This document shows, one piece after another, positions 19,014-28,052 of a stretch of DNA of 64,000 bases; within the stretch, counting starts at the first letter, position 1; every line of letters begins with the position of its first letter. The position numbers and the translations under genes are program-made. Where the stretch lies: NCBI GenBank assembly GCA_964019655.1, contig CAXHTR010000008.1, forward strand, positions 620,001 to 684,000, written 5' to 3'. The notes beneath the pieces are model-generated. The model had not been told where the DNA came from and ran no database searches. It saw only the letters and a program-made list of their open reading frames with translations. Source of the stretch: Perkinsela sp. pyNocScin1. Taxonomy: Eukaryota > Euglenozoa > Kinetoplastea > Prokinetoplastida > Perkinselidae.

Positions 19014-20780
19014 ATGGAAGAAGACAGATCTCCTGTTTACTTTCTGGGAGCGACGTCTGTCATCATGTTCTTTGCGTTTCTCCTTCCGCTGACGTATAGA
19101 CTCGTTTCTGCCACATTCGGTGCACTGAGCGCTTTAACTTCGTTTCTGTACCAGAAAGCGACAGGGGCAAAGTCGGCCAGTGACCCAAAGAAAAAATCAA
19201 AAGTGGAATCGTACAGCGCAGCCATTCGAGCCCATTACGAGGAAACTGCTAGCAAGCTTCGGAAGGTCCCGGGAATAGTGCACGATCGAGTTCAGCTGTA
19301 TTGGCAGCACCCGTCGCTCTTCTTTTGGAATGATTTCCCGAATGCCGTGAACAGCGTGCTGCAGCCAAAGAATATCCTCGTCGCGATGTGGCTGCTCTCC
19401 CTCTACTTCTTCATGATCCAGGTGCCGCAGGCGAGATTCCTCGAAGTCCTGGAGCTCGACCCCCATGACCCATCCATCACGCCTGCCGACATCAAATCAG
19501 CGTACAAGCGGCTCAGCTTCAAGTACCACCCAGACTCTGGGAGCTCTGCAGAGACACGAGAAAAGTACGAGCAGGTGCGCAAGGCGTACAAGCGCCTGAA
19601 GGCTGTGCAGCGAGCGGAGGAGACAGGAGAGGAGGACTTTTTCGAGGATGATGGGGAGCGCGGCGTCAGCATTCCGATCCCGCTCTTCCTCCAAAACTAC
19701 AGCAGCGAGCATCCGGGGCGCACCGTGTTCTTCATGCTTTTCATCGCCTTTGGCCTGCCGGCCTACATTCTCTACCGAATGGTGTTCCGGTCCAGGACGC
19801 AGCAGACATCCTCCCGTGGGCCGAGCATCCGCAGCTACGCCGACTACCAGCGCTACATGGCACAGATACACACTTACAAAGTCCAGATAGACAGGCTGTT
19901 TGAGGGTCTTGGAAGCCTCGCAGAGGTCCCCGTCAGCGGCGAAGCACTGGAGCAGCCACCAGCTGAACCCGTTTCCGAGAAAACACCCCTTGAATCTCCT
20001 GCGAACGACCCATTCCAAGTCATTGAGGACTTTGAGCAAGAGAACCGCGGCATGCACCGAACCCCAGAGGAGCCCGCGCTTCCCGCTGTACGCGAGGAAG
20101 CTTCGAGCAGAGATGGGCCGGAGCTCAAGCTGGTATTTCAGGCAACGTCGCCGTCGTACCTGAAGACGACCTTCACATACATCGACATCGTTATCAGCAC
20201 AGTCATTGAGCAAATTGCGCCGATCGACATACAGCGCAAGTTCTTGCGCCTCTGCGTGCTGTACAGCGACAAAAAGGCGATCATTCAGAAAATGAACGAG
20301 GCCGTGTGGGCGGCTGGGGACAAACAGCTAGACGTTGTGGCGCCTGCGCTGTCAAAGATTGATGAGAAGCAAGCGAGTAAGGCGGAAAGTGCTTCATGCC
20401 CCACGCTGCGATTTTTGCACCGCACGCAGAATCGGTACAAGATAGAGAAGGTCACTTCACCCTTGGAAGCTGAAATTAGTTCGATCAGCAGCAAAGCTGA
20501 AAAGTCTGAGGCTGGGGCGTCGCCAGATAGCCCGCAAGGAGGCTCATGCGATTCCGCAGCTGAAGAGACCACGGGCCCGGCCGCTGCCCAGAAGCAGGCG
20601 CCGTTCATCAGCATGCGTCAGCTCGAAAAGCTATCGAAGATCGACGAAGAGATTGCACAGGTCTTTGCAGACATCGAAAAGTCGAGCTTCGAGTACCTCA
20701 GCAGCCGCCACACGCGCGGGAGAAAGCGAGAGCAAAAATCGAAAAAGATGAAAAAAGAGAAACAAGAGGCGCGATCGTGA
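19014..20780 (+). CDS. SEC63: Sec63-like ER translocon J-protein
   Basis: 588 residues from ATG 19014; in-frame codons reach back to 18789 but overlap the preceding gene and lack an appropriate start context. Topology fits Sec63: a first membrane helix (FLGATSVIMFFAFLLPL, about 10-28), a second (ILVAMWLLSLYFFMI, about 122-138), then a J domain (LELDP, IKSAYKRLSFKYHPDS with the HPD near 170, YEQVRKAYKRL), then a third helix (VFFMLFIAFGLPAYILY, about 238-256). A cytosolic region and an acidic then lysine/arginine-rich tail follow. Sec63 recruits lumenal BiP to the Sec61 channel for post-translational import. The Brl domain sequence is divergent. Normal Sec63 is 600-760 residues, so the length fits. 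Confidence 0.87.
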   Translation: MEEDRSPVYFLGATSVIMFFAFLLPLTYRLVSATFGALSALTSFLYQKATGAKSASDPKKKSKVESYSAAIRAHYEETASKLRKVPGIVHDRVQLYWQHPSLFFWNDFPNAVNSVLQPKNILVAMWLLSLYFFMIQVPQARFLEVLELDPHDPSITPADIKSAYKRLSFKYHPDSGSSAETREKYEQVRKAYKRLKAVQRAEETGEEDFFEDDGERGVSIPIPLFLQNYSSEHPGRTVFFMLFIAFGLPAYILYRMVFRSRTQQTSSRGPSIRSYADYQRYMAQIHTYKVQIDRLFEGLGSLAEVPVSGEALEQPPAEPVSEKTPLESPANDPFQVIEDFEQENRGMHRTPEEPALPAVREEASSRDGPELKLVFQATSPSYLKTTFTYIDIVISTVIEQIAPIDIQRKFLRLCVLYSDKKAIIQKMNEAVWAAGDKQLDVVAPALSKIDEKQASKAESASCPTLRFLHRTQNRYKIEKVTSPLEAEISSISSKAEKSEAGASPDSPQGGSCDSAAEETTGPAAAQKQAPFISMRQLEKLSKIDEEIAQVFADIEKSSFEYLSSRHTRGRKREQKSKKMKKEKQEARS

Positions 20781-21278
20781 GGCGATAAAGTAATGTTCCC
20801 AAATGCGTTGAAATCATTTTTGTGCACTGGCTGAATCTCGAGCTCAATAACTATTCACATTCTTTCCATTCTTCACTAAGCAATGATGAAATATGGCGAG
20901 CACTATTCGAAAAGGTGATGACAGCCCTTTACGATTTGAATTCTAACGACATTATAAAATTGTGAAAGGGCGAGAAACACGGCTTATCCAGAGAAAAAAG
21001 AGAAGCGAGACTACATCAAGGGAACCTGGAAGCTGTGTGAGATCAATGTTGGTGACATGCCTGCATGTTCTGATGATTGTATGCATAAGTACACAAAATA
21101 TGATCAGTGCCTTCGAGTACCAGGCGGGCTTGCTTTCAGTCAAAGGGAAGTGCTCATTCTTCAAATAAGAGAAAATTAAAGTATTAAGAGTAAAGTAACC
21201 TCTCTATCCGATGGGATGTAGCCTGCGATTCAAACAACAAGGGTTTTCATTCCTTTTCACACCTACGGCCCTGTCCCG
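20781..21278. other. convergent strand-switch region without a recognised gene
   Basis: About 498 bases between the stops of SEC63 (plus) and RPN13 (minus). Only short frames of up to 70 codons with no protein-like features occur. No tRNA-like cloverleaf or repeat was recognised. In clustered genomes this would be a termination zone. Confidence 0.5.
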
Positions 21279-22199
21279 CTAGGGGTCAGTCGTCATATTG
21301 TTCGCAGCACTGCCCTCACCTTCCTCCTCTGCAGTAAAGAGACGCAGCAAGGCTTCGACTGACGGCGTAGCGCAGTAGCCTGCCTTTGCCGCCTCGGACG
21401 TCGCTCCGCAGATTTCTCCTGCCACATGGCTTGGATTCCACGAGCTATCGACGCAGCTTTGTAAAATCTGCTGCGCTTCTCGGAACTCGGCGTGGTCAAT
21501 ATACGACTTTAAAATGGACTGGAAGTCGCCCTGTGACAGATTCGGTGCATCAAGTTCCCGCCGTAAGGCTTCCGGGACGCTGTCGTGAATCGCTCTGCAG
21601 TAATATTCTGCGTATTCATTTAAAACACTCGTGACTTCTTCCGAGCGCATAAATTCGCGAAGCTTCAGATTGCTCGCGGCTGGCGAGCTCGCCGGAGCCA
21701 CAGCATCGCTTTTCTTTTCAAAGAGTGCGCGCATGGACGCGATCTGTTCTGCACTCGGAGGGTCCAGCGGCGGCTGGCTGACTTGTAGGTGCTCCTCCAT
21801 CAGCTTGAACTTCTCATCGAACGACTCTTTCGCTTCCTGTAACCAGAAAATGAACTTCGGCTTCTCCTGCGGCGCCCCCGCAGCGGCCCCGCGCTTGTAG
21901 AGCGCGTACACAGCTGTCCGCCCGCTCTGCACGTTCTTGATTTCGAAGACTCTGGGGAGGAGAATGAAGCTGTCCTCGATGGCCTTAGACTCTCTGTCGT
22001 ACCACTTCAGCGTGTAGTATTCAATTTTTGGACTTCCGCCCGAAGCTGCGGCTTTTGCGAACTTGAGCATGCCCTTGCGGGTGTCGGCCGTTACCTTCCC
22101 CGTCTCGGCGTCCCGGCACATCTTTCCGGCGTGGAAAGAAGCGATTTCGGTCGACTCAGGCCCTTGGTTATGTGTTGTATCTTCGAAAACGTCAAGCAT
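21279..22199 (-). CDS. RPN13: Rpn13/ADRM1 proteasomal ubiquitin receptor
   Basis: 306 residues with an N-terminal Pru domain (about 20-130): ASFHAGKM, DTRKGMLKF, IEYYTLKWYDR, DSFILLPRVFEI, TAVYALYKR and KFIFWLQEAK match the Rpn13 pattern, including the FWLQE strand that contacts ubiquitin and Rpn2. The C-terminal half (about 185-290; LREFMRSEEVTSVLNEYAEY and ALLRLFTAEEEG) fits the DEUBAD domain that recruits the deubiquitinase UCH37. The protein is shorter than human ADRM1 (407) because of a short linker. It acts in the 26S proteasome regulatory particle. The ATG at 22199 lies five bases after a TTTTCATTTAG acceptor-like tract. Confidence 0.88.
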   Translation of the reverse strand: MLDVFEDTTHNQGPESTEIASFHAGKMCRDAETGKVTADTRKGMLKFAKAAASGGSPKIEYYTLKWYDRESKAIEDSFILLPRVFEIKNVQSGRTAVYALYKRGAAAGAPQEKPKFIFWLQEAKESFDEKFKLMEEHLQVSQPPLDPPSAEQIASMRALFEKKSDAVAPASSPAASNLKLREFMRSEEVTSVLNEYAEYYCRAIHDSVPEALRRELDAPNLSQGDFQSILKSYIDHAEFREAQQILQSCVDSSWNPSHVAGEICGATSEAAKAGYCATPSVEALLRLFTAEEEGEGSAANNMTTDP

Positions 22200-22204
22200 T
22201 GGAG

Positions 22205-22222
22205 CTAAATGAAAATGTTTAC
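22205..22222 (-). promoter_or_regulatory. candidate trans-splice acceptor before RPN13
   Basis: On the minus strand GTAAACATTTTCATTTAG is followed by five bases and the ATG at 22199. It is one of the clearest pyrimidine-tract/AG signals in the window. Pattern inference. Confidence 0.4.
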
Positions 22223-22356
22223 TTTGGATTGAAATAAGCGAGAGCTTTATGGAAGTTCCCAGGTCTTCACGGAGTCAAGAAATGTACATTCACATCAAAT
22301 TCGTACCTCTCGCTCACCAGCGATTTACAACGCACATCTTCTTTTCTACAAAAAAA

Positions 22357-23442
22357 TCACCCATCGCGCTCCAGAACAAGCGGAAACAAGTCTGGGTCGT
22401 CGCACGCCGCAGGGGTGCCCTTACCCACGTGCCTTCCGTACCAGCTCGCATCATTGTCTGGAGAGCGCGGCCCCCCAGCCCCGTCTCGCATGAGATAGAG
22501 CTGCTGGGACGACACAGCGCCCAGGCGCATGTTCACTGGCATGCAGTACAGCGTTGCAGGGTGCATCACGACCACTGTCCCGGCACCGAACGAAGTATAC
22601 GAGTCAGCAGTACTGTCCAGCAGCCCAAAGCGCTTGAGGTTAAGGCTGATGTGGCCGCGCATCGGCGCGAAGCTGTGCGAGGTGATGTTGCTGGCATGCA
22701 GTCCTTTTTCCTTTCCCTGTGCGCAGAGTGCCTTGTGCGAGTTCGGAATAAAATGAATACCACCCTGGTCTAGCCCCATCGGGTCGAGAAATATCCACAC
22801 GACGAAAGCGCTCCAATCCGCAAGATCAGGTGCAGCCAACTCTTGGGTCAGGGTGTCCCATGGCAGATGGCATGGAAACTCAGCGAGCGAGCACGCGTAG
22901 CCGTCGGCCTGGACAAACTCGGCCTTCTGCACGAGCTTATCGGCTGCGAGCCGCATTCTGGGTGGAAAGCGCATATTGGCGCACTTCTCCACTTCCCCCA
23001 ACATCTCTCGGTACACCGGCAGAATATCGTCGGGATCGTTCATCCACAGGTTCAAAACTTTTGTGGAAATGCTCTCTCGCAGGATATCTCTGTACATGTC
23101 AGCGCGCTTCAATTCCGCGGGTGTTTTGCCCTGTAGGTCCCGCGTGAGCTCCTCTGCGAGCTTGAGAAGTGATTTTTTAGGTTTGCGACTGACAATGTCG
23201 ACGATGTCTTGCCGCGTGGGCATGCGCTGGGGCAGGCTCCTGTTCACGAGACTGTCTTCTTTGTTCTTGAGGAGAAGGTAGTGGTCGATGTTGTACTCCG
23301 GCCGGAAGCGCCCGGGCCCAGCGAAGTAGCGCTTGAGGGCAGCGTCGTACTTTGCGTACAATGGCTTGCACGTGCGAGCGCGAATAGCATTGATGTCGAT
23401 AAGACTATCGAAGACTGCGTACCCTTTTTGAAGTGACTGCAT
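22357..23442 (-). CDS. PhyH-type Fe(II)/2-oxoglutarate dioxygenase
   Basis: 361 residues. The central block LADWSAFVVWIFLDPMGLDQGGIHFIPNSHK (split here at LDPMG) has the typical phytanoyl-CoA dioxygenase layout of a strand, an LD turn, GG and xIPxSHK. The usual proximal HxD is not clear: the best candidate is CHLPWDT (about 190-196), with three residues between H and D. The distal histidine is likely in HPATLYCMPVN (about 297-307), replacing the normal HxxxxNxS block. The first 150 residues are not recognisable as PhyH and may be a lineage-specific helical domain. The family hydroxylates acyl-CoA, small molecules or protein side chains; the substrate here is unknown. It sits 89 bases downstream of the RAD26 gene on the same strand. 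Confidence 0.7.
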   Translation of the reverse strand: MQSLQKGYAVFDSLIDINAIRARTCKPLYAKYDAALKRYFAGPGRFRPEYNIDHYLLLKNKEDSLVNRSLPQRMPTRQDIVDIVSRKPKKSLLKLAEELTRDLQGKTPAELKRADMYRDILRESISTKVLNLWMNDPDDILPVYREMLGEVEKCANMRFPPRMRLAADKLVQKAEFVQADGYACSLAEFPCHLPWDTLTQELAAPDLADWSAFVVWIFLDPMGLDQGGIHFIPNSHKALCAQGKEKGLHASNITSHSFAPMRGHISLNLKRFGLLDSTADSYTSFGAGTVVVMHPATLYCMPVNMRLGAVSSQQLYLMRDGAGGPRSPDNDASWYGRHVGKGTPAACDDPDLFPLVLERDG

Positions 23443-23531
23443 TTGACGATAGAAAATCCTTCAGAAACTGAATTGGACTCTTTTGAGCAAAGTAAAATAG
23501 CTTCGTAGTAAAGTGCAATGAACACATGAAG

Positions 23532-26099
23532 TTACTCCTCAATCACTGGAGAATCCCGCTCTGGCCGTTGCATTCTGCCGAGGGCCCCGGCCTGTCGCTC
23601 AGCCTGCTGCCTTGCGGCCTCGGCGCCCCGCCGGTGCGCGCTGCCATCGATGCCCAGCCGATTCGCCACTTCGTCAAACGAGTCAACGTGGCAAATGCCT
23701 TTTTGATCCAATACAGACTTCAGGATGTGCATGGGGTCGTTCGCGTCGCTCGCTGGCTCGGCACGTGCCTTGCGCTCGGCCTTGCGGGGGCCCGCGCCAT
23801 TTTGATACTCAGCACTCAGCGTGAAGAGCCCTGTCACCTCCTCGGGGGTGAACTTGAGCATGTCAGCGAAATTCACAGACTCTTTGCTCAGGACAGACTG
23901 CATCGTAAACAGCTTGTGCAGCTGCCTATGATAAATTTTCTCCTCGATGGTCCCGAGCGTGATGAACCGGTAGATCGCGACGTCTTTCTGCTGCCCGAAG
24001 CGCCAGACGCGCTCGCGCGCCTGGATGTCGATGATCGGGTTCCAGTCTGGGTCGAAGAGGACGACCTTGCTGCACCCCGTGAGGTTGATCCCGAGCCCGC
24101 CGACCCGCGTCGTGAGGAGGCCGAGGTGCACGTTCGGGTCGTGGTTCAGCGCGCTGATGAGTCCAGAGCGGTGCGCAATAGTCGTCTCGCCGTCAATGCG
24201 GACATAGCGGATGGGTTTATTCTCACCCGCAGCGTTCATGCACGCGATGCACTGCTCGATGAGGTCGAGTATCGCGAGACTCTGCGAATACACGACCGCC
24301 TTGTCCCCGCTTACGCGCCACTGCACGAGAAAGTCCAAGAGGACCTGCAGCTTGGCGCTGCCCTCGATGCACTTCTTCCAGGTCTCTGAAGTCACGCTCG
24401 GGATTTTTTCTTTCACGAGCCACGCGTGGTTGCAAATCTTGCGGAGGAAGATGATGGCGCGGAAGAGCTGCGCGCTGCGCGCGGCGGACGGGTCGTAGCG
24501 CCCGACGCGTTTCGTCAAGAAATGAAGATTTTTGTGCGCCTGGATGTCCTCGCGGAGCTTCCGCGAAGCAAGAATCGCGCGGTACTCTTCGAGCTGGTCA
24601 TCAGTGAGCTTGACGTACAAAATGTCCTCTGTCTTACCGAGGAGGTGCATGTCGACCTCCTCCTTGAGCCGGCGCAGGAAGAACGGCGCGATGCGCGCCT
24701 TGAGCTGCTTGCTGAACTCGTACGCGTCCCGCACGTCGTGGCGGGTCGCCTTCGGGGACGAGCCTCTGCGGATCGGGTCATGGAATATGCTGTTGAAGGT
24801 GGTGATGGTGCCGAGCAGGTGCGGGTGCACAAAGTGGAACAGTCCCCAGAGCTCCTGCAGGCTGTTCTGGATGGGCGTCCCCGTGCTGATGATGCGGTGC
24901 ACCGTCGGGAGCTTGTGGCACACCTTGGCGGTGAGGATGTCCGGGTTTCGGATAGCGTGGCCCTCGTCGAGAAAAACGCAGTCAAGCCGGCGGAGGGATG
25001 TGATGAGGTCGCTGTGCTTCTGGAGCGTCGCGTACGTCGTGAGGACAATGCCATTCTCTCTTGAAGCTCTTTGGAGCAGTTCACGAGCGCGCAGATTCTT
25101 TTCGAACGACTGGTGCAGCACGTAGACAGAAACACATGGGACCCAGTACTGGAGCTCCTTGAGCCACTGCGCGAGAACGGTGGCAGGGCAGACGATCAAC
25201 GCGACACCACTGAGAATCTTGGAGTAGTGCAGCGCACCGATGAATACGCTCATCTCTATCGTCTTGCCGAGGCCCATCTCGTCAGCGAGGATTCCACCCA
25301 CGCCGAGCGTATAGAGCTCAAAGAGCCACTGTATCGCGACCTGCTGGTGCGGGAAGAGGAGGTTCCACACCTCGACAGGCAGCGCAAGTCCCTTGCGAAA
25401 CGTGACTTTCGCCCGTGCCGGCTCTGTCCAGAGCGACAGAAGCGACTGTACCTTTTTCGCACCCGCTGATGGTGAGAGATCGTGGCTTTCGTTCAGTACT
25501 TGCATGAATTCATTTTCGAGCGCAGAATCGTCAGCAAGTGCTTCACTCTCAGTAGCTTGGCATGTGAGCAATGGGCCATCGGCATGTACTTTCGTCTGTG
25601 GTACACTAAGCTTATCCCGATTGACGTAGCCCTTCATTCGCGATCGCTCAGCTTCCATAGATTCTGTGACTGCCATTCTCGGCCCTTTCGGCTGCTTCCG
25701 CTTTCGCATCCGTGTATAGTCAAATTCAGACATCTCCGGGTTTATATCGTTCGGTGTGGTGTTAGCTCTTGGCTGAAAAAACATGCTCTCTCTATGGTCG
25801 TGCTGGTAACTGTCAGCTGTGGTGGGGGCAAGTTTTTCTGGTTTTGCGCTCTTTGTTTGCTTCGCTTCCAGTTCTATGAGCTCTCTTTTCAATTCAGCTA
25901 TCTTTTCATTGATTTCGAGCCGCTCATCTGCATCGTCGCACAGCGAGTGCTTAACGACCGCTTCTTTCAGCTCTTTCTTGAGCTGCTGAATGAATGTTCG
26001 CCTTTGTTCTTCTCCAGCGCGTCGGCGCTTTTCAAGAAAGTCATCGTGAGCTTCTTTTTCAACGGTTTTCGCTGGAACGGTGGAATACAGGCTATTCAT
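23532..26099 (-). CDS. RAD26: Rad26/ERCC6 (CSB)-like SNF2 ATPase
   Basis: 855 residues. An N-terminal charged coiled-coil region (about 10-85, QQLKKELKEAVVKH and AELKRELIELEAK) precedes a full SNF2 engine: DEMGLGKTIE (about 272-281), DEGHAIRN (about 378), STGTPIQNSLQELW, then the second RecA lobe with LLTTRVGGLGINLT, DPDWNP and QARERVWRFGQQKDV (about 690-705). The DEGH box and the PxQNxLxELWxLF/FxxP spacing resemble CSB/Rad26, which remodels RNA polymerase II stalled at DNA lesions in transcription-coupled repair. The C-terminal TLSAEYQNGAGP and NDPMHILKSV segments have no clear match. It is about half the length of human CSB. Other SNF2 proteins (INO80, Mot1 families) are less likely by motif form. 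The gene is notably GC-rich, which explains the long antisense frames. Confidence 0.83.
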   Translation of the reverse strand: MNSLYSTVPAKTVEKEAHDDFLEKRRRAGEEQRRTFIQQLKKELKEAVVKHSLCDDADERLEINEKIAELKRELIELEAKQTKSAKPEKLAPTTADSYQHDHRESMFFQPRANTTPNDINPEMSEFDYTRMRKRKQPKGPRMAVTESMEAERSRMKGYVNRDKLSVPQTKVHADGPLLTCQATESEALADDSALENEFMQVLNESHDLSPSAGAKKVQSLLSLWTEPARAKVTFRKGLALPVEVWNLLFPHQQVAIQWLFELYTLGVGGILADEMGLGKTIEMSVFIGALHYSKILSGVALIVCPATVLAQWLKELQYWVPCVSVYVLHQSFEKNLRARELLQRASRENGIVLTTYATLQKHSDLITSLRRLDCVFLDEGHAIRNPDILTAKVCHKLPTVHRIISTGTPIQNSLQELWGLFHFVHPHLLGTITTFNSIFHDPIRRGSSPKATRHDVRDAYEFSKQLKARIAPFFLRRLKEEVDMHLLGKTEDILYVKLTDDQLEEYRAILASRKLREDIQAHKNLHFLTKRVGRYDPSAARSAQLFRAIIFLRKICNHAWLVKEKIPSVTSETWKKCIEGSAKLQVLLDFLVQWRVSGDKAVVYSQSLAILDLIEQCIACMNAAGENKPIRYVRIDGETTIAHRSGLISALNHDPNVHLGLLTTRVGGLGINLTGCSKVVLFDPDWNPIIDIQARERVWRFGQQKDVAIYRFITLGTIEEKIYHRQLHKLFTMQSVLSKESVNFADMLKFTPEEVTGLFTLSAEYQNGAGPRKAERKARAEPASDANDPMHILKSVLDQKGICHVDSFDEVANRLGIDGSAHRRGAEAARQQAERQAGALGRMQRPERDSPVIEE

Positions 26100-26219
26100 T
26101 CATTGTATTGGTGCAGAGTGGGAACTGAGACTGAATATTATCGAGTGCGAGCTCAAGAAAAAAGCGAAAACCTATTCTATTGCCTCTATATATGTGAAAG
26201 CTCATGCGCAAGTTACTGC

Positions 26220-27848
26220 TCACCGAATCGTCTCTGGAAAATGAATTTTGAAAAGGACTAATTGTACAGCGACCAAGATCGTGCATGCGCCGAAGAGGTA
26301 TATGATGCGCTCGGGGCTTGTGATCGGCGTCACGAGCATCCCGAGAAGCGAGGCAACAAAGCTTGACATCATGTAGAGGGCACTGCCGAATGCCTTCATC
26401 TCCGGCGGGGAGAGTGTGTACGCCAGCTCAAAGATAGTAATCGCAGTAAATATTTCTGCGAGCGTCTGCAGCAGATACACCGGAACTTGAAAATAAATAG
26501 AAAGCATTTCCGCTTTCGCTGTGTAGTTGTGATGCTCATCAAAGCTTCCTCTCGTCAGAATCGCGCACTGAAGACATGAGGCATACAGCATCGACAAAGC
26601 AGAGAAAAAGAGCCCAAGCAGAACTCGTCTTTTCGGCGTAAACCATTTTTTCAGTCCTTTGGCGGAGTAGAGTAAAACCTCCATGACGGGAATCACCGTC
26701 AAAAGGATGATAGAGTTGATTGCGTTGAGAATGCTTGGTGAAGACATCCACTTTGGTTTACGGAGAAAGTGCGCTTGAAGGATGAAATTCGAAGATTGCT
26801 GATTCGAAACAAGCCAAAAGAGGGGCAATATACCGAATATCTTCAAAACTTCCGGTGCCAGCAAAAGCTCTTTAAAATCTTTGAAAGTCGGCGATTTCTT
26901 CTTCAAAACGCTGAAATCGCCACTTTCGTGTAGGCTTTCATCTTTCACATGAATCTTGATCGAGGAATCGCGAATAAGCGTAGTTTTTGCTATGTACTTT
27001 CGAGCTCGGTCGCCAAGAAGTGCGAGACTCACGCAAAATAGAGACAAGACAGTGCAGAGCAAATAGGGCTCTGCGAACGAAAGAATGTAATTTGCGTGCG
27101 CACTTGTTGCACTGCCTTTGGCGTCGGTCAGGGGTGTTTGACACCATGTGAAGTTACCCGCTGCTTTTGTTGATGTGAAGTGGACGCCTATCTCATCTGT
27201 GAAGTGTGGAATGAGCAGAATGCCAACAAAGGCACCTGCATTGATGATCCAGTAGTAAGCTCGATATACTTGGTCAATTTCGATGTTCGCCCGCAAAATC
27301 ATTCTTTGGAACCTTGCATAGAGCCTCCCGATTTTCCACTCAGAGCTCGACAAAGCATCGTCTTCAAAAGATGCGTTTTGTTTGTAGAGCACAATCAGAT
27401 TATGCAGGTTACCGATAATCGGGGAAGTGGTTGTTTTGATTGCACTGTATGAGGCTCCAAAAATCAAAACCCCAATATAGAGGATGACTGCCGGAGATCT
27501 ATTCACCGATGCGATCCAATCCCTATTGATGATGATATCTTTCGCTACCGGTGAAAACTCCGCATACGTCGCAAGACACAAGAATGCCAATGAAATGGCG
27601 TAAACTACGGAACCTATCTTGAGAACGTAGAAGAGGCCATCCTTATTGACGTCCGCGCATATCGCCCAGAATAGGGAAGTCACTGCAGAAAAACCGTAAA
27701 ATAAGTTGATCAGTGCATTCACACCCGAGTGCCGAAGCCCGAGTGGATAGACGAGGTGCTGTGCAAGGCTAAAAGCAACTCCATAGTACACGAGCCGTAA
27801 GACGAACTCGTACGCAAACATAATTCCAAAAACAGTCACACTTCTCAT
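26220..27848 (-). CDS. POT/PTR2-family proton-coupled oligopeptide transporter
   Basis: 542 residues of an MFS-type protein with about 12 hydrophobic helices. POT signatures: the N-terminal helix reads EFVLRLVYYGV, equivalent to ExxERFxYYG but with the second glutamate replaced by leucine; YYWIINAGAFVGILLIPH matches FYxxINxGsL; and SPPEMKAFGSALYMMSSFVASLLG matches the SPxxMKxxxxGLxxLxxxxGxxLG block of the C-terminal half. POT carriers import di- and tripeptides or nitrate with protons at the plasma membrane or a vacuole. The altered ExxER may change proton coupling. It is the first gene of its minus-strand run, facing the divergent strand switch with the transposase remnant. Confidence 0.75.
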   Translation of the reverse strand: MRSVTVFGIMFAYEFVLRLVYYGVAFSLAQHLVYPLGLRHSGVNALINLFYGFSAVTSLFWAICADVNKDGLFYVLKIGSVVYAISLAFLCLATYAEFSPVAKDIIINRDWIASVNRSPAVILYIGVLIFGASYSAIKTTTSPIIGNLHNLIVLYKQNASFEDDALSSSEWKIGRLYARFQRMILRANIEIDQVYRAYYWIINAGAFVGILLIPHFTDEIGVHFTSTKAAGNFTWCQTPLTDAKGSATSAHANYILSFAEPYLLCTVLSLFCVSLALLGDRARKYIAKTTLIRDSSIKIHVKDESLHESGDFSVLKKKSPTFKDFKELLLAPEVLKIFGILPLFWLVSNQQSSNFILQAHFLRKPKWMSSPSILNAINSIILLTVIPVMEVLLYSAKGLKKWFTPKRRVLLGLFFSALSMLYASCLQCAILTRGSFDEHHNYTAKAEMLSIYFQVPVYLLQTLAEIFTAITIFELAYTLSPPEMKAFGSALYMMSSFVASLLGMLVTPITSPERIIYLFGACTILVAVQLVLFKIHFPETIR

Positions 27849-28052
27849 CCCACTTTGTATCTTTCTTCAATACATCAATAGAATTACGAAAGAAATAGAG
27901 CGCAATCTGGATGTATAATTGGTGGAGATGCGGTGCCCAAGAAAATCATGCAGAGATAGAATACACTATATTGGATTTGAATAAACCAAAAATTTTATAG
28001 AAAGAGACTTTGCGACCTTTCGATAGATCTGCGCAGCACAGATTCGTAAGCG

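Noticed and set aside
23526-25064. Two long plus-strand frames opposite RAD26
   Set aside because: Antisense shadows in a GC-rich gene; the minus strand carries complete SNF2 motifs.
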